In this document: piece by piece, positions 24,045 to 35,356 of the stretch
Layout of the letters: each line of letters starts with the position of its first letter
How positions within the stretch are numbered: position 1 is the first letter of the stretch
DNA from: Lineus longissimus
Lineage: Eukaryota > Nemertea > Pilidiophora > Heteronemertea > Lineidae
Assembly: GCF_910592395.1 (NCBI RefSeq)
Contig: NC_088323.1
Location: forward strand, 7,566,001-7,630,000
Direction: 5' to 3'
Length of the DNA: 64,000 nt
Program-made: the position numbers and the translations under genes
Notes under the pieces: model-generated
Seen by the model: only the letters and a program-made list of their open reading frames with translations
The model's database searches: none
What the model was told of the DNA's origin: nothing

Positions 24045-25255
24045 CTGACAAAATGAAGAAAAAAAAGTTCGTGAAGGGGTACATTAGGCTTGGTTTTCAC
24101 ACAGAATGACTTCTCTTTGGACGAGGTTTTCTTTAACTATTTCAGGATGAATATTTGAGAGAATAATGTGTCCTGAAGTGAATGCTCTACATTCACCTAC
24201 ATGTATATAAGACCACGTCCGTAATTACTAAGATATCGCCACAAAGGCCAAGTCGAAACACCACCTCATAATAATCGAACATTGTGGTGTCGGCGCCAAC
24301 CCACTGTCTATCCAAATTGAACAAGATGAATGCCATAGGACGACCATTTGCATCGTTATGGTCCTATCTCCCGTTTCTTGAATATTCAGAAACGCGGCTC
24401 TTAGATATCCGTGTACAATCATCATCGCATGCAACTAGCTCATCGTTCCTACTTTCGAATGGCAGGTCACATGCTAAGTGGTTCCTGGTTTGGCCTTCCA
24501 GCGCCATTAACAGCAAGTTTTTTAACTGTGTACTTGGAAAGCTGCCAAATAACGGAAATATGCTTGATTGGCCTACCTTGCTCGTATAACTGACGTATGC
24601 TTCGGTCATTCAGCAATCTGTCATACAACACAAAAGATGAAATCTCTCCGAAGTCAGTGTGACCTATTTGGATGAATCTTTCCGGCCACAGCCTTAGTGT
24701 CCAAGTACCAGTGGTCGTTGTTTGCCGATCAGCGTTGATAAACAATTCACGTTGTCTACCCGAACCAAGCAATGCGTAAAAATACCATATATTTGCCCTT
24801 ATCATTGCTTTTGAGACATTTGACTGAATTATTGAAATGCCCCTTCGTTGCCCAATGGTCATCCTTAGCTCAAAAGTATTATTTCCAAGACTACTTCCGA
24901 GGAATAAAATTCCAATATAAAGATATTGCCTTTGCCAATGTTGCCAGCTCTGCAGAATGGAATGTTCACGAGTTTTATAGCATTTCCTCCGTGCGTAAAA
25001 TGCTATTGCAAATTTGTCCTTCAATGGCCTTGAAAACTTGTTGTCAGTTAAGCTCTGACCCTTGACGCTAGGAGTCTGCCCAAACGACATGACAATACCG
25101 AAGAGTTGTGATCCCACGTAACTATATCGATGCTTCAGCTTCCTGGTAAGACGAATCGCCCAGCAAACGAGAGATTTTATCACAGTGGTCTGCGATGATG
25201 TTATCGCAGTGATGAGCGATAAGAAGATCGCCTGTCTGTGGCTGAATCCGGCCAT
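23743..25255 (-). CDS. Gene C3: secreted LamG-like/PAN protein (2 exons, complete)
   Basis: Predicted 326-residue secreted protein; exon 1 24577-25255, exon 2 23743-24044, phase-1 intron of 532 bases. It has the best signal peptide of the three copies (MAGFSHRQAIFLSLITAITS), with Leu where C1 and C2 have Arg. Compared with C2 about 23 residues differ in exon 1 and five in exon 2, with no frameshift or stop, so the gene has stayed open while the surrounding element relics decayed. The frame is also open upstream to 25471, but the signal peptide favours 25255. Function inferred only from modules: extracellular glycan or protein binding. Confidence 0.78.
24577..25255 (-). CDS. Gene C3 exon 1: signal peptide and LamG-like domain
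   Basis: 679 bases. Signal peptide, then the LamG-like domain with FAIAFYARRK, IWYFYALLGSGRQRELFINA, IQIG and GEISSFVLYDRLLNDRSIRQ. Donor CAAG|GTAGGC in phase 1. In the frame without splicing, reading runs on past the donor for about 30 more codons; that extension is probably intronic. Confidence 0.75.
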
Positions 25256-27310
25256 CACAGCTTTCTTCTTATTAGTCCCAGGTCTCTGCGGTGACCGATA
25301 CTTGTCGGAGTCTCCTGTACCTGTAATCACTGCGTGTAATAATAACTTGTGCATTTCGTATTTCTCGTTTGCCGGTGTAGAAGTAAAAAGTGTCCTCCTT
25401 GAAAGAGTGTCCGGCCCTATTGTATTCTCAGGGAATATGGTATATGATTCTAAAGCGGCCATGATCGTCAATATATCAGAGGGTGTTTAAAGCACAATAG
25501 AGTCCTTTGTTTCCCGGACATTCTATCCTAGGACACTTCAAACTTCTACACCGGCGCTTTAGAGGGTATTTAAATGAATGAGGTAAAATACGTTGGCCAC
25601 GATAGTTGACAGTAAACATACTTAAACCCCCATTCACAACCAACGTTAGTCGACCCTTATCTATTCTCAGGAATGGTCGGACAACTTTGGCTAATAGCGA
25701 AGGTCGCTGACACGTTGCTGGCAGATGAGTAATTGCTCACGACAGATAAAATTGGGTCATGTGGTTAGATATCAATTGATACTTTAATCGATCGAGGTCC
25801 CCTTGGCCTCTTTTCTTACAATGTACCAACAACTATTTAGCCATGAGAGCACAAAACGAGGAAAAAAACGAGAGCCATGGACTCCAAAGTTTCCGGTTTT
25901 CGCCACCATTCCATTTACTTGATCAACTGTGAATGTGACAAACGCGATTAGTTATGCAAGAGAATATCGTGCACGAATTAAAGAGATTTCTGTTTAAATG
26001 GAGACCGTGGGTAAAAAAACACCAAAAAAACCTACGAGGCTTGATCAAAGGAGAAATGTTCTAAACCTAGTACCTCGAGCTGAAATGCAGTGAAAAGCAC
26101 GAAATGTATCGTGGACCAAAGACAGGATCGTCTTATTCTGTCGTAGGACTTACTCGTTATCGATATTGCCATCAGTTCCATCCAAGTTGATAGTTAAAAC
26201 TGCTGCAAAGAGTAGGTAAAATACTAAAGGGTGCTATATGGGACCATTGTTGATAAAACCTTTCCTTGTTGATGTTCCACTGTCGGTATCATTTCCTTTA
26301 AGGGGACCATGTGAAGGAGCAAGGGGGTCCCACTATTCTTCCCCGCAAAATCGAGGACGGATACATAGGAGAGTACACGAAAATTCATGGTACCAGGAAG
26401 AATACAAAAAAGTCATGATGTGCTCTGTGAAGTGCGGCATGATTGACGAGTGAGATATTGGGCAAGACCCAGAGCTCTCAGCAGAGGTGAGACCCATGAG
26501 CTAAGAAAAAAAAACTCGAGAAAAAAGTAGTATTCGATGGAAGGAGAACCCGGACCCTACATATGGTACTGTTGGATTCCCTTATGTGATTTTAGGAGAA
26601 TTTTCCATGACTTCGACCGATCAAACGTTTCCCTGTGACCAAACGTATCCCTTCCCATGACGTTGCATTACAATGCGGTTTGGCTCTGGATGCCAGCGAC
26701 GTCACGGAACGGGTAAGACGTGAGGGCATGATGTCATTCTAACAGTTAGAAATCAGTTTCCTTTTCCACCCTCGAGAAATAATTCCAGGGAATCAGTGAG
26801 AAGGAAATCTTGAAACACCAGTAGACGAGGATTGCTTCCAGACATAAAGATTCTTTTGGAAAGACAGTCTTGACGGCTCACACTAGATAATCAAAGCTTA
26901 TCTTGCGTATTGATGACAAAGGTGATCTGTATGAAGACCGAAGAAATGATTACATTGTCACAGAAGGAATAAGACAAATGGTTCGAATGGTTAAGTTTGA
27001 GAACGAGAGCATCAACTGCCGTTGCTTCGTCAGCTCTGATTACGTCAGGATACTGTCAAGAACAGATTCCATCTGAAAAGCAGAGCTTAGCTCGTCGTGA
27101 TCAGGACTCGGCTACTGCCACATCGTCTGAACATAAACATTCTACAACATGAAATATTGAACAGTGAAAAAACACAGAATAGTTAAATAACACAAGTGAC
27201 AGCCAGTTTAAAGCCTGAAAGGGTTCAAAAAAAGGTTTCAAAACCAAATAGAATGGTCTAGACAAGTAGGTAAACGATCTGAAGAATTTAAGAAGTTTAA
27301 AAGGGAAAAG
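25256..27310. other. 5' flank of gene C3, no recognised gene
   Basis: Counterpart of the 5' flanks of C1 and C2. The short minus frame seen there near 1253 is shifted here by an insertion near 25693, which argues against it being a gene. Confidence 0.45.
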
Positions 27311-27319
27311 TTGGCGCAT

Positions 27320-27542
27320 TTCCTGAACCTGAGCTAGAAAATCTAGAACCATCAACAGAGTTAAAAAGGCCTGAAAGATCATCAAATCAGACTTTTTCTG
27401 GTGAGCAAAAACTAAATCCAACTTTATTGGCCAGGCGAAGTCTGAATTATGTCTCTGTAGCTGTGGTAGGGATTGCCTTTGGCATTACCATTTACTTCTA
27501 TAAGTTAAAGAAAGGACAGCAAAGCTTGATTAAGAAACTTAA
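27320..27542 (+). pseudogene. Relic encoding a membrane segment, copy 3
   Basis: Open plus-strand stretch with an acidic, proline-containing run (PELENLEPSTELKRPE) followed by one clear membrane helix, YVSVAVVGIAFGITIYFYKL, and a basic KKGQQ tail. It is cut by the TTAA element that begins at 27543. Small single-pass proteins of this kind occur in large DNA transposons, but I cannot name the family. Confidence 0.4.
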
Positions 27543-28722
27543 AGGTCACCTGTAACTCTTTTTAACTGAGGAAAAAGTAAAAGGGCATAAGATAACAAAC
27601 ACAGTGGTGAAAACCGCATAAATATCGAACTACCCATCTTCAAGTTATGGCAGCTATAAAATTCAAACATTCCAGGTGGTGTGGGAAGAACAAACTGATG
27701 ATGTAGATTGTGCTGTACTAAAATAAAGTTTTTTTATAGTTTCATGCCTATATTTTAAAATTGTACATTAACATGTTCACTAAAAGCTAATACCTGTGAC
27801 AAGGTAATTAGAATATAAGTTTGAAACTATGAAAACTATATTTCAGTACAACACAATGTACATCATCAATTTGTTCTTCCTGCACCACCCTGGAATGTTT
27901 GAATTACATACTGCTATAACTTTAAGATGAGTAGTTTGATTTTTATGCAGTTTTTACAATTCTGTTTCTCATGTTATGCCCTATCATTAGTAGGTGACCT
28001 AAAACTCTTTTATTAGAATTTTAACTTTGGTTATAAATAATAGGGCATAACGTAAGAAGCAGAAGTGTGAAAACTGCATAAAAATAAAACTAGTCAATTA
28101 AAGTTACAGCAGTATGTAATTCAAACATTCCCGGTTCTGCTGGAAAAACAACTGCTGTCGGAGTGGCGCAATGGTAACATCAGCGCCTGCCACATCTAAG
28201 TCCTGGGGTTGATTCCCGGTCAGTCCCAGTATACTCATTTCCTAGAGAGGGCAACTCTCTTCAACAGCGTAGGTTACTCTAGAGGGTCCCTGGTTTCCTC
28301 CTACTTACAATACAATGGGCCAATATTGTTTATAGAGCTAATAATGTCCTTGTTGACGCTCAGCTCTCAACTCAATATATTTTTACAAATTCATGATGTA
28401 CATAACTGTGCTGTATACTAAAAATAAAGTTTTGATATTTTCATGCTTATATTCGAATTACCGTGTCACAGGTATGAGCTTTTAGTGAACATGTTGATGT
28501 ACAATTTTAAGATATAGGCATGAAAGTATAAAAAACTTTATTTCAGTACAGCACAATATACATGATCAGTTTGTTCTTCCTACACCACCTGCAATGTTTG
28601 AATTTATAGCTGCAATAACTTGAAGATGGGTAGTTCGATATGTATGCGGTTTTTATCACTGTGTTTGTTATCTTATGCCCTTTTAGTTTTTCCCTAAGTT
28701 GAAAAAGTGTGGCAGGTGACCT
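27543..28722. mobile_element. Chimeric TTAA-flanked MITE, copy 3
   Basis: 1180-base element between TTAA at 27539-27542 and 28723-28726. The ends AGGTCACCTG and CAGGTGACCT match, and inverted repeats extend over about 200 bases. Its left part matches MITE A and its right part MITE B of copies 1 and 2. The polymerase fragment that lies between A and B there is absent, which fits recombination between the two elements. It contains the tRNA-Gly SINE and is the only copy that keeps the right terminal repeat of MITE B. Confidence 0.78.
28157..28410 (+). repeat. tRNA-Gly-derived SINE, copy 3
   Basis: Same SINE at the same place in the miniature element as in copies 1 and 2; head GGAGTGGCGCAATGGTAACA, B box GGGTTGATTCCCGG. 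Confidence 0.75.
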
Positions 28723-28726
28723 TTAA

Positions 28727-29202
28727 GCTGTGTGGTGAGTAACTGTGACAAGGATCGATCTGAAAGTAGTTTGAATTAACATCCCTGAATCCTGGTTCAT
28801 GGCAAAACATAAGTTTTGAGATACAGATAAATGAATTTTCGGTGATTTCTGATCTTATAATGATCCCACATTCTTTTTGCCTCTTGGTAAACTGAATCGT
28901 TTACCATTTCATTCTTTAATTCGTCAAAGAACATAGACTTCTCCAAGTACGTTGTAACTTTCTTGTGATGTGTCAAATGAATAAGGAACTGATCTTAACA
29001 GCTTGAACTCCGAAGTATTGGGAAACTGCTGTCTTGTTATTTTGAAGTCATAGCCTACCATTGTTTTGGTTATGTTTTTTAAGCTGGACTGAAGGAATAC
29101 GCACGAGTCTAAAAATCTAACACAACTGAACCTAAATGAAACGAATTCTTCTGAGGTTTCAGCAAGTATTTTAAGTTTCTTGTGCAATGGCAGTTTAGTC
29201 AT
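28727..29202 (-). pseudogene. Type-B DNA polymerase relic, exonuclease part, copy 3
   Basis: Minus-strand fragment with VRFLDSCVFLQSSLKNI, longer at its downstream end than in copies 1 and 2 because their deletion did not happen here. It runs up to the TTAA insertion, with text like IDPCHSYS visible just before it. Several frameshifts. Confidence 0.7.
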
Positions 29203-29744
29203 TTAATCTCTAATGAAGAGGTGATAATTGTAAGTACTAAGATTGTGAAAGAACACTGGAACGAACATGGCTTTCTTCTCATTCTGATTGCAAGACTGGT
29301 GAGCAGCTTCTCTGTCATTTCCATTGCAGTGATTGTGATCTTTGACTCTGTCATAACCTAGCAGCTGATTGCATCAGTAACAGTTTGTTTCTTCACAAAT
29401 TTCTTCCAATCTTCGTTTGTTATGATGAGAGGAATTTTCGAGTTCAGTCGATTGGAGAATATTGCTTCTAGTCTAATCAACCAGCTACAGGAATCATCTA
29501 CAGCATCAGCACCCCTGTAAACTGTGTACTCACTCCTGTAGATGTTTGGGTAGTCAGGCTACAGCATCCCTTTGGATTTATGCGAATTTATTGTCTACCC
29601 ATAAAGTAGTAAATCCCTAACCCTACACCACTCAATCCTAAAATAATACAAAAGTACTCGTACATTTCAGAACTTAGCTGGTAGTAGCCACTTCATTGCG
29701 GTCTTTTAGGAATTCCATATTTTATATATTGTACAATGTAAGAG

Positions 29745-29996
29745 CGGTGTCAGCATGTGTAAGGTTCACAGCTGCCTCATCTTTCTCTTTAATTCAAGGT
29801 TAACGAGGTCAATAATGACTTTTCTATGTTCCTCCAATTCTGTTGAGGCCTTCTGTAATTCTTCTTGTGCCAAATTGTCTCCTTTAAATTCTGCCTCGTA
29901 ACCGTTCTTGCCTAGTGCTTTGAAAAGGTAACCAGAACCAGTGAATGCTAATCCATTAACCATTCCAGAGCCAATCATCATAGCAATGTTCGCCAT
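29745..29996 (-). pseudogene. Small element-encoded protein relic, copy 3
   Basis: Counterpart of 18745-19020; starts MANIAMMIGSGMVNGLAFTG and is shifted near its end. Confidence 0.4.
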
Positions 29997-30806
29997 TTGA
30001 TTTAGTGTATTTCCAAGAATTACAGTATTGCCTTTCGGTATTAGTGAGTATTGGTAACAACCGAACTGTATTTGCCAGTCGAAGATTGAACTGACAATTG
30101 GTGTTGTACGTCAAAACCATTTTAAGGTCAATAATGTTATTGAGCTCATCAGTTAAGCGGATATTAATCTTGTTGAATCTTGATTTGCGTGGTATTTCTA
30201 TTGGCTTATTTAAGGAATTTACTCTTGTATCTCCCAGGTTAGCTCCCTTCACGATCGGATTCAAGGCTTATACATATGATGGCTCACCATTTTTGAGTAC
30301 ATTATTAGAATTGACTATGTGACAGTGAAAAAGATAATAGTTCATTGGCCTAAGATTGATGGGCCTGTCGCTTACAATTTCACCTTCTTCTGAAAAATAA
30401 GGCTTTCACGACTGTTTAAAGATGAGCAAGTCATTGCTCTTTTCAACAAACATGATTTGATAACGCTCCTCATTAAACGCATATTAATAGCATTACCAGT
30501 GTGCTATTCTACATCAAATCTAACAACACTTCTACTTAAACTGTTATCCTTTAAAATTGATCTGAAAACACTCTTGGAAAATTTTCTAGAGACCATCAGG
30601 TATTGTAATACTTTTCATTCTAAATCCCTTACCTTGAATTCGTTATTTTTTCTAGCTTCGCTGAGGTCGTGGAATGTACAAAGTATCCCTGCATATGTCA
30701 AACTGATGTTACTAGCATTATGAATTTCGGAGTTAAGATGTACAGGCACATCACTTAAACTCGGTTCTGGGCAGTCACTAGAATCGATATATAGCACAGA
30801 TTTCAT
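29997..30806 (-). pseudogene. Capsid-type protein relic, copy 3
   Basis: Counterpart of 6566-7351, with INIRLTDELNNIIDL near 30150 and the N-terminal part at 30615-30806. Frame breaks lie between them. Confidence 0.45.
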
Positions 30807-31438
30807 GTATTCTATTCATATTCTACTTGTAGCTCGTCTTAATAATAAAGGCACGATTATAGGAGATATCTTGCTATTCGTTCAAAAGGAACCCGTACAA
30901 CCATAGGAAACGAACCCTGTTTCATTCATAAACTGTGGGTCGGGCTCAGCAATATTGATGAATAAATCATACTTCTCGCAAATAAGCATATCGCTATATG
31001 CCAGCTGGGGTAAGAGATATGATGAATGACGCTTTAATGAGATGGGAGGGATAATCTATTCTTTATCTATTTTGGACCAATCATATTGATCCGGCTCTCG
31101 CATAACAGTTTTTCTAAGAATAGTTGTTCGGGTAAACATCAGGCATGCGCACAACGGTCGTTAGCAACGATCACCGAGACCGTGATGGTCGTCAAGTTAA
31201 CAAGAATGGCGTCTATCATAGCAACGTATTTGCAAGTTTGGCCCAGATTAGACTCATAAAACTACCTTTTATGCGAACACACGTTGTGGACAGTAATTAG
31301 CAACCCAATGGAACATGTTTTTTCGCCAGCAAATGATTATTTAAACGATTTTTATAGTTTGTCCAGGTAAGGGATTCCGTAGTTAAATATGTGTGGCAGT
31401 TTAGGTGCGAAAACGTAGTAAATGTAAGTTAGAGTGCC

Positions 31439-31604
31439 GGTGTGCAAGGGATAGTAGTCCTAGGGCTGATAGTCCGTGTAACAATAGACCGCATTGCTAA
31501 CTGTTTTGGTTAGGGTTAGCGGTACAATAGATCATGCTGCTTAATTGATCAAATACAATGCTACCGGACTATGATTCCAGGGGGACTATATCCGCTGTCA
31601 CACC
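31439..31604. mobile_element. 166-base MITE private to copy 3
   Basis: Inserted in a sequence that is uninterrupted in copies 1 and 2 (near 7862 and 20342). The ends GGTGTGCAAGGGATAGTAG and, reversed, GGTGTGACAGCGGATATAG are imperfect inverted repeats, with further pairing around GGACTAT. A short CCG flanks each side. Superfamily not assigned. Confidence 0.7.
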
Positions 31605-33578
31605 GGCCTTGAATACACAATATTATTTAGATACGCTTCTCGACAAGCTGGGGCTTTGATTCTCCCGGGTGTTTTTTCCACTGTGTTGTTCACTGGCATT
31701 GCGCTGAGTGGAGCAAACAGCAACAGCGAATCTTGACACTGTATCACCCTGCTTCATTCACTAAATGCTTGCTAATTCATCCTGTATCTGTACAGTACAT
31801 AGTTACAAGTTACATTGCTGATTATGAAATTAACCTACCTCCCGATGGGACATACCGCTTCAACCGTCTGCTGTTATTTCTGTGCATGCATGCACTCAGA
31901 GAAATTAAAAACACATATATCACTGTCGGGCGTTTCATTTCGCCGCTTTTTAGCTGTGTGGCTGAGGTACGTCACGATCGAATGCACATTATAAACTGTT
32001 TATTGCCATTCCGATTTCTTGAGTCTTCGATTACTCCAAGAAAAAAATCGAATCAAGGAATAGGGAAGCCCAATAAAGCAGCGCGATTACGATCGAATCC
32101 GGCTGTAGCACATCGACCGACATACGATTTTGAGGACTGACTTGAAAAGCAATCAGAAAGTCAGTCCTGCATGACGACGAAACTATTCGTGAGCTGAATG
32201 AGTGCAGCTCACTTCTTTGTATTTGCTATGTCGCCAACATGTGTTACGCCGTGTCTCTACGTAAGGATGTCATCTCCGACAAATATCTTCAGTTACATCA
32301 GAGGCCTCTTACATTGTATCTGCACCATGAAGTATTTGTCACAAATACATGTAAAAGATAAATAGAGAGCATTCTTGTGAATGGGTCAATTTCGAATTGA
32401 CGGTCGAATTGAGCGACTAAGTCCAATACGTGACTATCCATTCAACCAGTTCCAAGATTGTACGTCCGAATACTGAAGATGAGCTGTAAATTGAAATGGG
32501 CATTAAAAAACTCCGCATTTGAGGTGAAATCTTCGAGGTGACAGAATAGTCAAATGCTGATGCTTTTCCATGTTTTCTCCTTGCATTACCTTCATCTTGG
32601 CGGCGGATTCTTTACAGAAATAGAAAAGGCGAATTGGCACACCTCATTAGAATTATGTGGAAAATGGGTGTGAACAGCAGTTTGAATAGACTTAAGCATG
32701 TTTAGACCGAAAATCAGCTTTTTAAGGAAATTTTTGTTGCCTCGGTAATGCCATTTCAGTGATCAGGTGTGGGCTTGTGTTTTTTGCCTGAGATACATTA
32801 TTTGTCACCTCTGATACAATATACAAAAAAAAATTTGAAAATTCGCATCCATTAAATTTCATTGAAATCCCGTTTTCCCAGATCTAGTAACTGATACGCT
32901 ATGCCTTCGACATAAGAATCGTTGGATGAAACTCTAGGCAAAGTCAAGAGTACATATTGTTGTTTGTGTCACCTAACGCTTCGGCTGTAATCTCATTAGG
33001 TTTCTCCTGTGGGTGTCATTTAACATTAGCAGCCCCACGTACGCCGTTCTTCTCATCCGCGCTGGCCCTTTTCCTAGTTCAGCAGTTTATTTTGTGGTAA
33101 TTATCTCCCCTCAGTATACCATTTTGCTCACTTGCTCATCGCTTTAAATGACAAAATTGGCCGACCTTATTAAAAATAACAAAGCGCATTGTCACAAGAT
33201 GAACAGTAAAAAGAGATCCATCGAGTTCCAGTTCACTCTCTGATCAATATTCATTGATTGGAGAAATTAATAGGTCTCCTTTCAATTAATATCGCATAGT
33301 TCATTTACACTTTCTCTGTGTATATCATCGTTCACGGGACAAAATCGATTGTATAGTTTAGGAGCTAAATTCGGGAAAAAGAAGGGTTCGACTCATAATT
33401 GCAATACTGCAGCAGTATTGTAAATGTTCCGTATTGATTTTCAGTTTCATAATATCGATGATTTGGTCGAATGTTATATTACAAGTATTATGTTCACACG
33501 AGTCTATCATTGCTTATCTAGAAGAGAAATATGTCTTGTGTGCTCGTTGATATAAAACGTCTATGCAATATGTGAATT
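31605..33578. other. Unit spacer, copy 3, no recognised gene
   Basis: Contains the recurring plus frame (31733-32140, 135 codons). Its similarity to copies 1 and 2 ends near 33578. Confidence 0.4.
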
Positions 33579-35356
33579 CAGTAGTAGTATATCTAGGCCT
33601 CTATCAGTGTTATTCTTGGGACCTCCTAGAACATTCTTTAAGACATCCTCGTCTCCGGCACTCTTGGAATTGGTCATTGAGTGCTTGCTGCTGCAGGAAT
33701 CGCCAAAATGAGAAGACAAACAATTTGTCATCTCCAGATCAAAATCAGTTTTTTAACCGTTGTAGATATACCAAGACGAAAACACCTCCTTATCCTCATT
33801 CAATATCTTTGATCCCTCCTACCTTATTTTGGGAAGCCCTAGTATCTTTTACAGGTTTCCACAAATCCGACCTTATTTTAGTGAAAAGTCGGAAAATGTC
33901 GGACTTTTGTCGGATAAGTCAGGAAAAAGTTAGAGAACCTGTTAAGATGTCGGAAAAAACCTCCAACTGGTGTAAGCACATGCCGAAATTCAATACAAAG
34001 ATTAGAGGACAATAATTCTAAATTCTAATTCTAGTGCACTGCCGTATACAATCTTGCCTTAAAGGGATAACTTGAGCGTGAGATTTACCTAGCCAGGAGG
34101 ATAATGCCCCTGCTTGACACCATGTGCCGCCACTGGTAGCATCACTAATTCTGATGTTTGTTAATAATTCTCGCCAGTATTGCGCGGCAGTTTTGGAATT
34201 GGCTTGAAAATTTCAGGCAGGCCAAAGGCTACCTGGCGTTCTATTGCGTTGTTTATTGCAGTTCAATGATTTTTTTTCAGTGATCATATTTGGAGAAGTT
34301 GCGGGCCTGCTGGAAGCCAGTTTTGTACGGAAAACCAACAAGTCTTATGCCCAAGTTTGCCCTTTAAGACATTGCATACCAAAATACCGATCTAAGACCG
34401 CTGTATTAATTGCTGAGGAACTGAAACACAAAGGATAAGCCAAAACATGTCGTCATGACCATCGGATAGATCTATCCAATAAAACTTATAAAATGGCATC
34501 AAAAGACCTTGTGTACTAATTTTGAGACCCGACAAGAATATTCAGAAGCTGTCCTATATCGGTGAAATTAGAGCATAATACTTTGATAACTCGTGTATGC
34601 AATTCATTACCAATGGATCTGAGCTATATTAAGCTCCTTGACAACGTACATGTACAATGTAGTTGTCGTTTAAGAACACAACACGGCATGCCCCCTTGTC
34701 AATGCGGTTTCATTAAAAACGGATAAGAGTCATTTTTCTTTCAAGAGTACTTAATGATTTCTATTAGTTGCAAGGATTTGTTGCCGGATGCGATTTTAGG
34801 ATTAATGGACATAACTGGGAGTGTAATTACGACAGTGGTGTGTAAGAAGGTGCGACAGGAATAGGTCATTGGGTTCGCTTAACCATCACTGGCGATATCT
34901 CACATAGCCGACTATGCAATAACAATAAGTCAAGAAATGATCCCCGCCCTGGGAGTTGACACTACTTCTGGCCATCGTCGCCACCTCCTGCTACATCACT
35001 CATGTCCAAATCATGTTCCGCGTACAAGTAGCTAGGTTAACGAGTTGTCCCTAGATTTACCTGCGTCTTTTCCAAAGTCAGGGTTGCGCAATTCTGCGCA
35101 TGTCCTTGCGCAGGTGGTGGTCATGGTGGTGGGAGGGGGAAGGCGAAGCACTATAAAAACTAAGCTATGCTTTGTCCGACGAAAACCGGAATTTGGAACC
35201 TATGGTCAGACCAGGCGACCATTGTATTTTCTATTTAACAATTACCACAATGAAAACTTTTGTTCCCGGAGAGCCATTCTGCAGATCAAGATTTCTTGCA
35301 CATTGTAACATGTCCAGTTGAACTGTACCTATGTATACAATGATAAATGGTTTAGC
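33579..35356. other. Spacer between the tandem array and gene A
   Basis: Single-copy sequence without a recognised gene. A plus frame of 150 codons at 33563-34015 crosses the end of the repeat and has a random-looking composition. A run of related TCGGA-containing words lies near 33865-33950. The 3' end of gene A should fall near its right side, but no AATAAA was found there. Confidence 0.45.

Larger units (their letters stand above)
12502..24240. repeat. Tandem unit, copy 2 of 3
   Basis: Copy 2 is the closest relative of copy 1: gene C exon 1 differs by only two residues between them, and the same 839-base element sits in the same place. It lacks the 955-base THAP element of copy 1 and keeps the uninterrupted TTAA target near 23738. 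It carries exon 2 of gene C3 at its right end, so genes straddle the arbitrary copy borders used here. Confidence 0.95.
24241..33578. repeat. Tandem unit, copy 3 of 3, truncated
   Basis: Copy 3 is more diverged than copies 1 and 2 and stops matching them near 33578, at the point matching about 10400 in copy 1. About 2 kb of the unit, including the place where another gene C exon 2 would lie, is therefore missing on the right. It lacks the 839-base element and one polymerase fragment, but has its own 166-base element at 31439-31604 and about 120 extra bases near 31110-31230. Confidence 0.9.

Noticed and set aside
33563-34015. 150-codon plus-strand gene at the end of the array
   Set aside because: Crosses the repeat border and looks like chance; no recognisable features.
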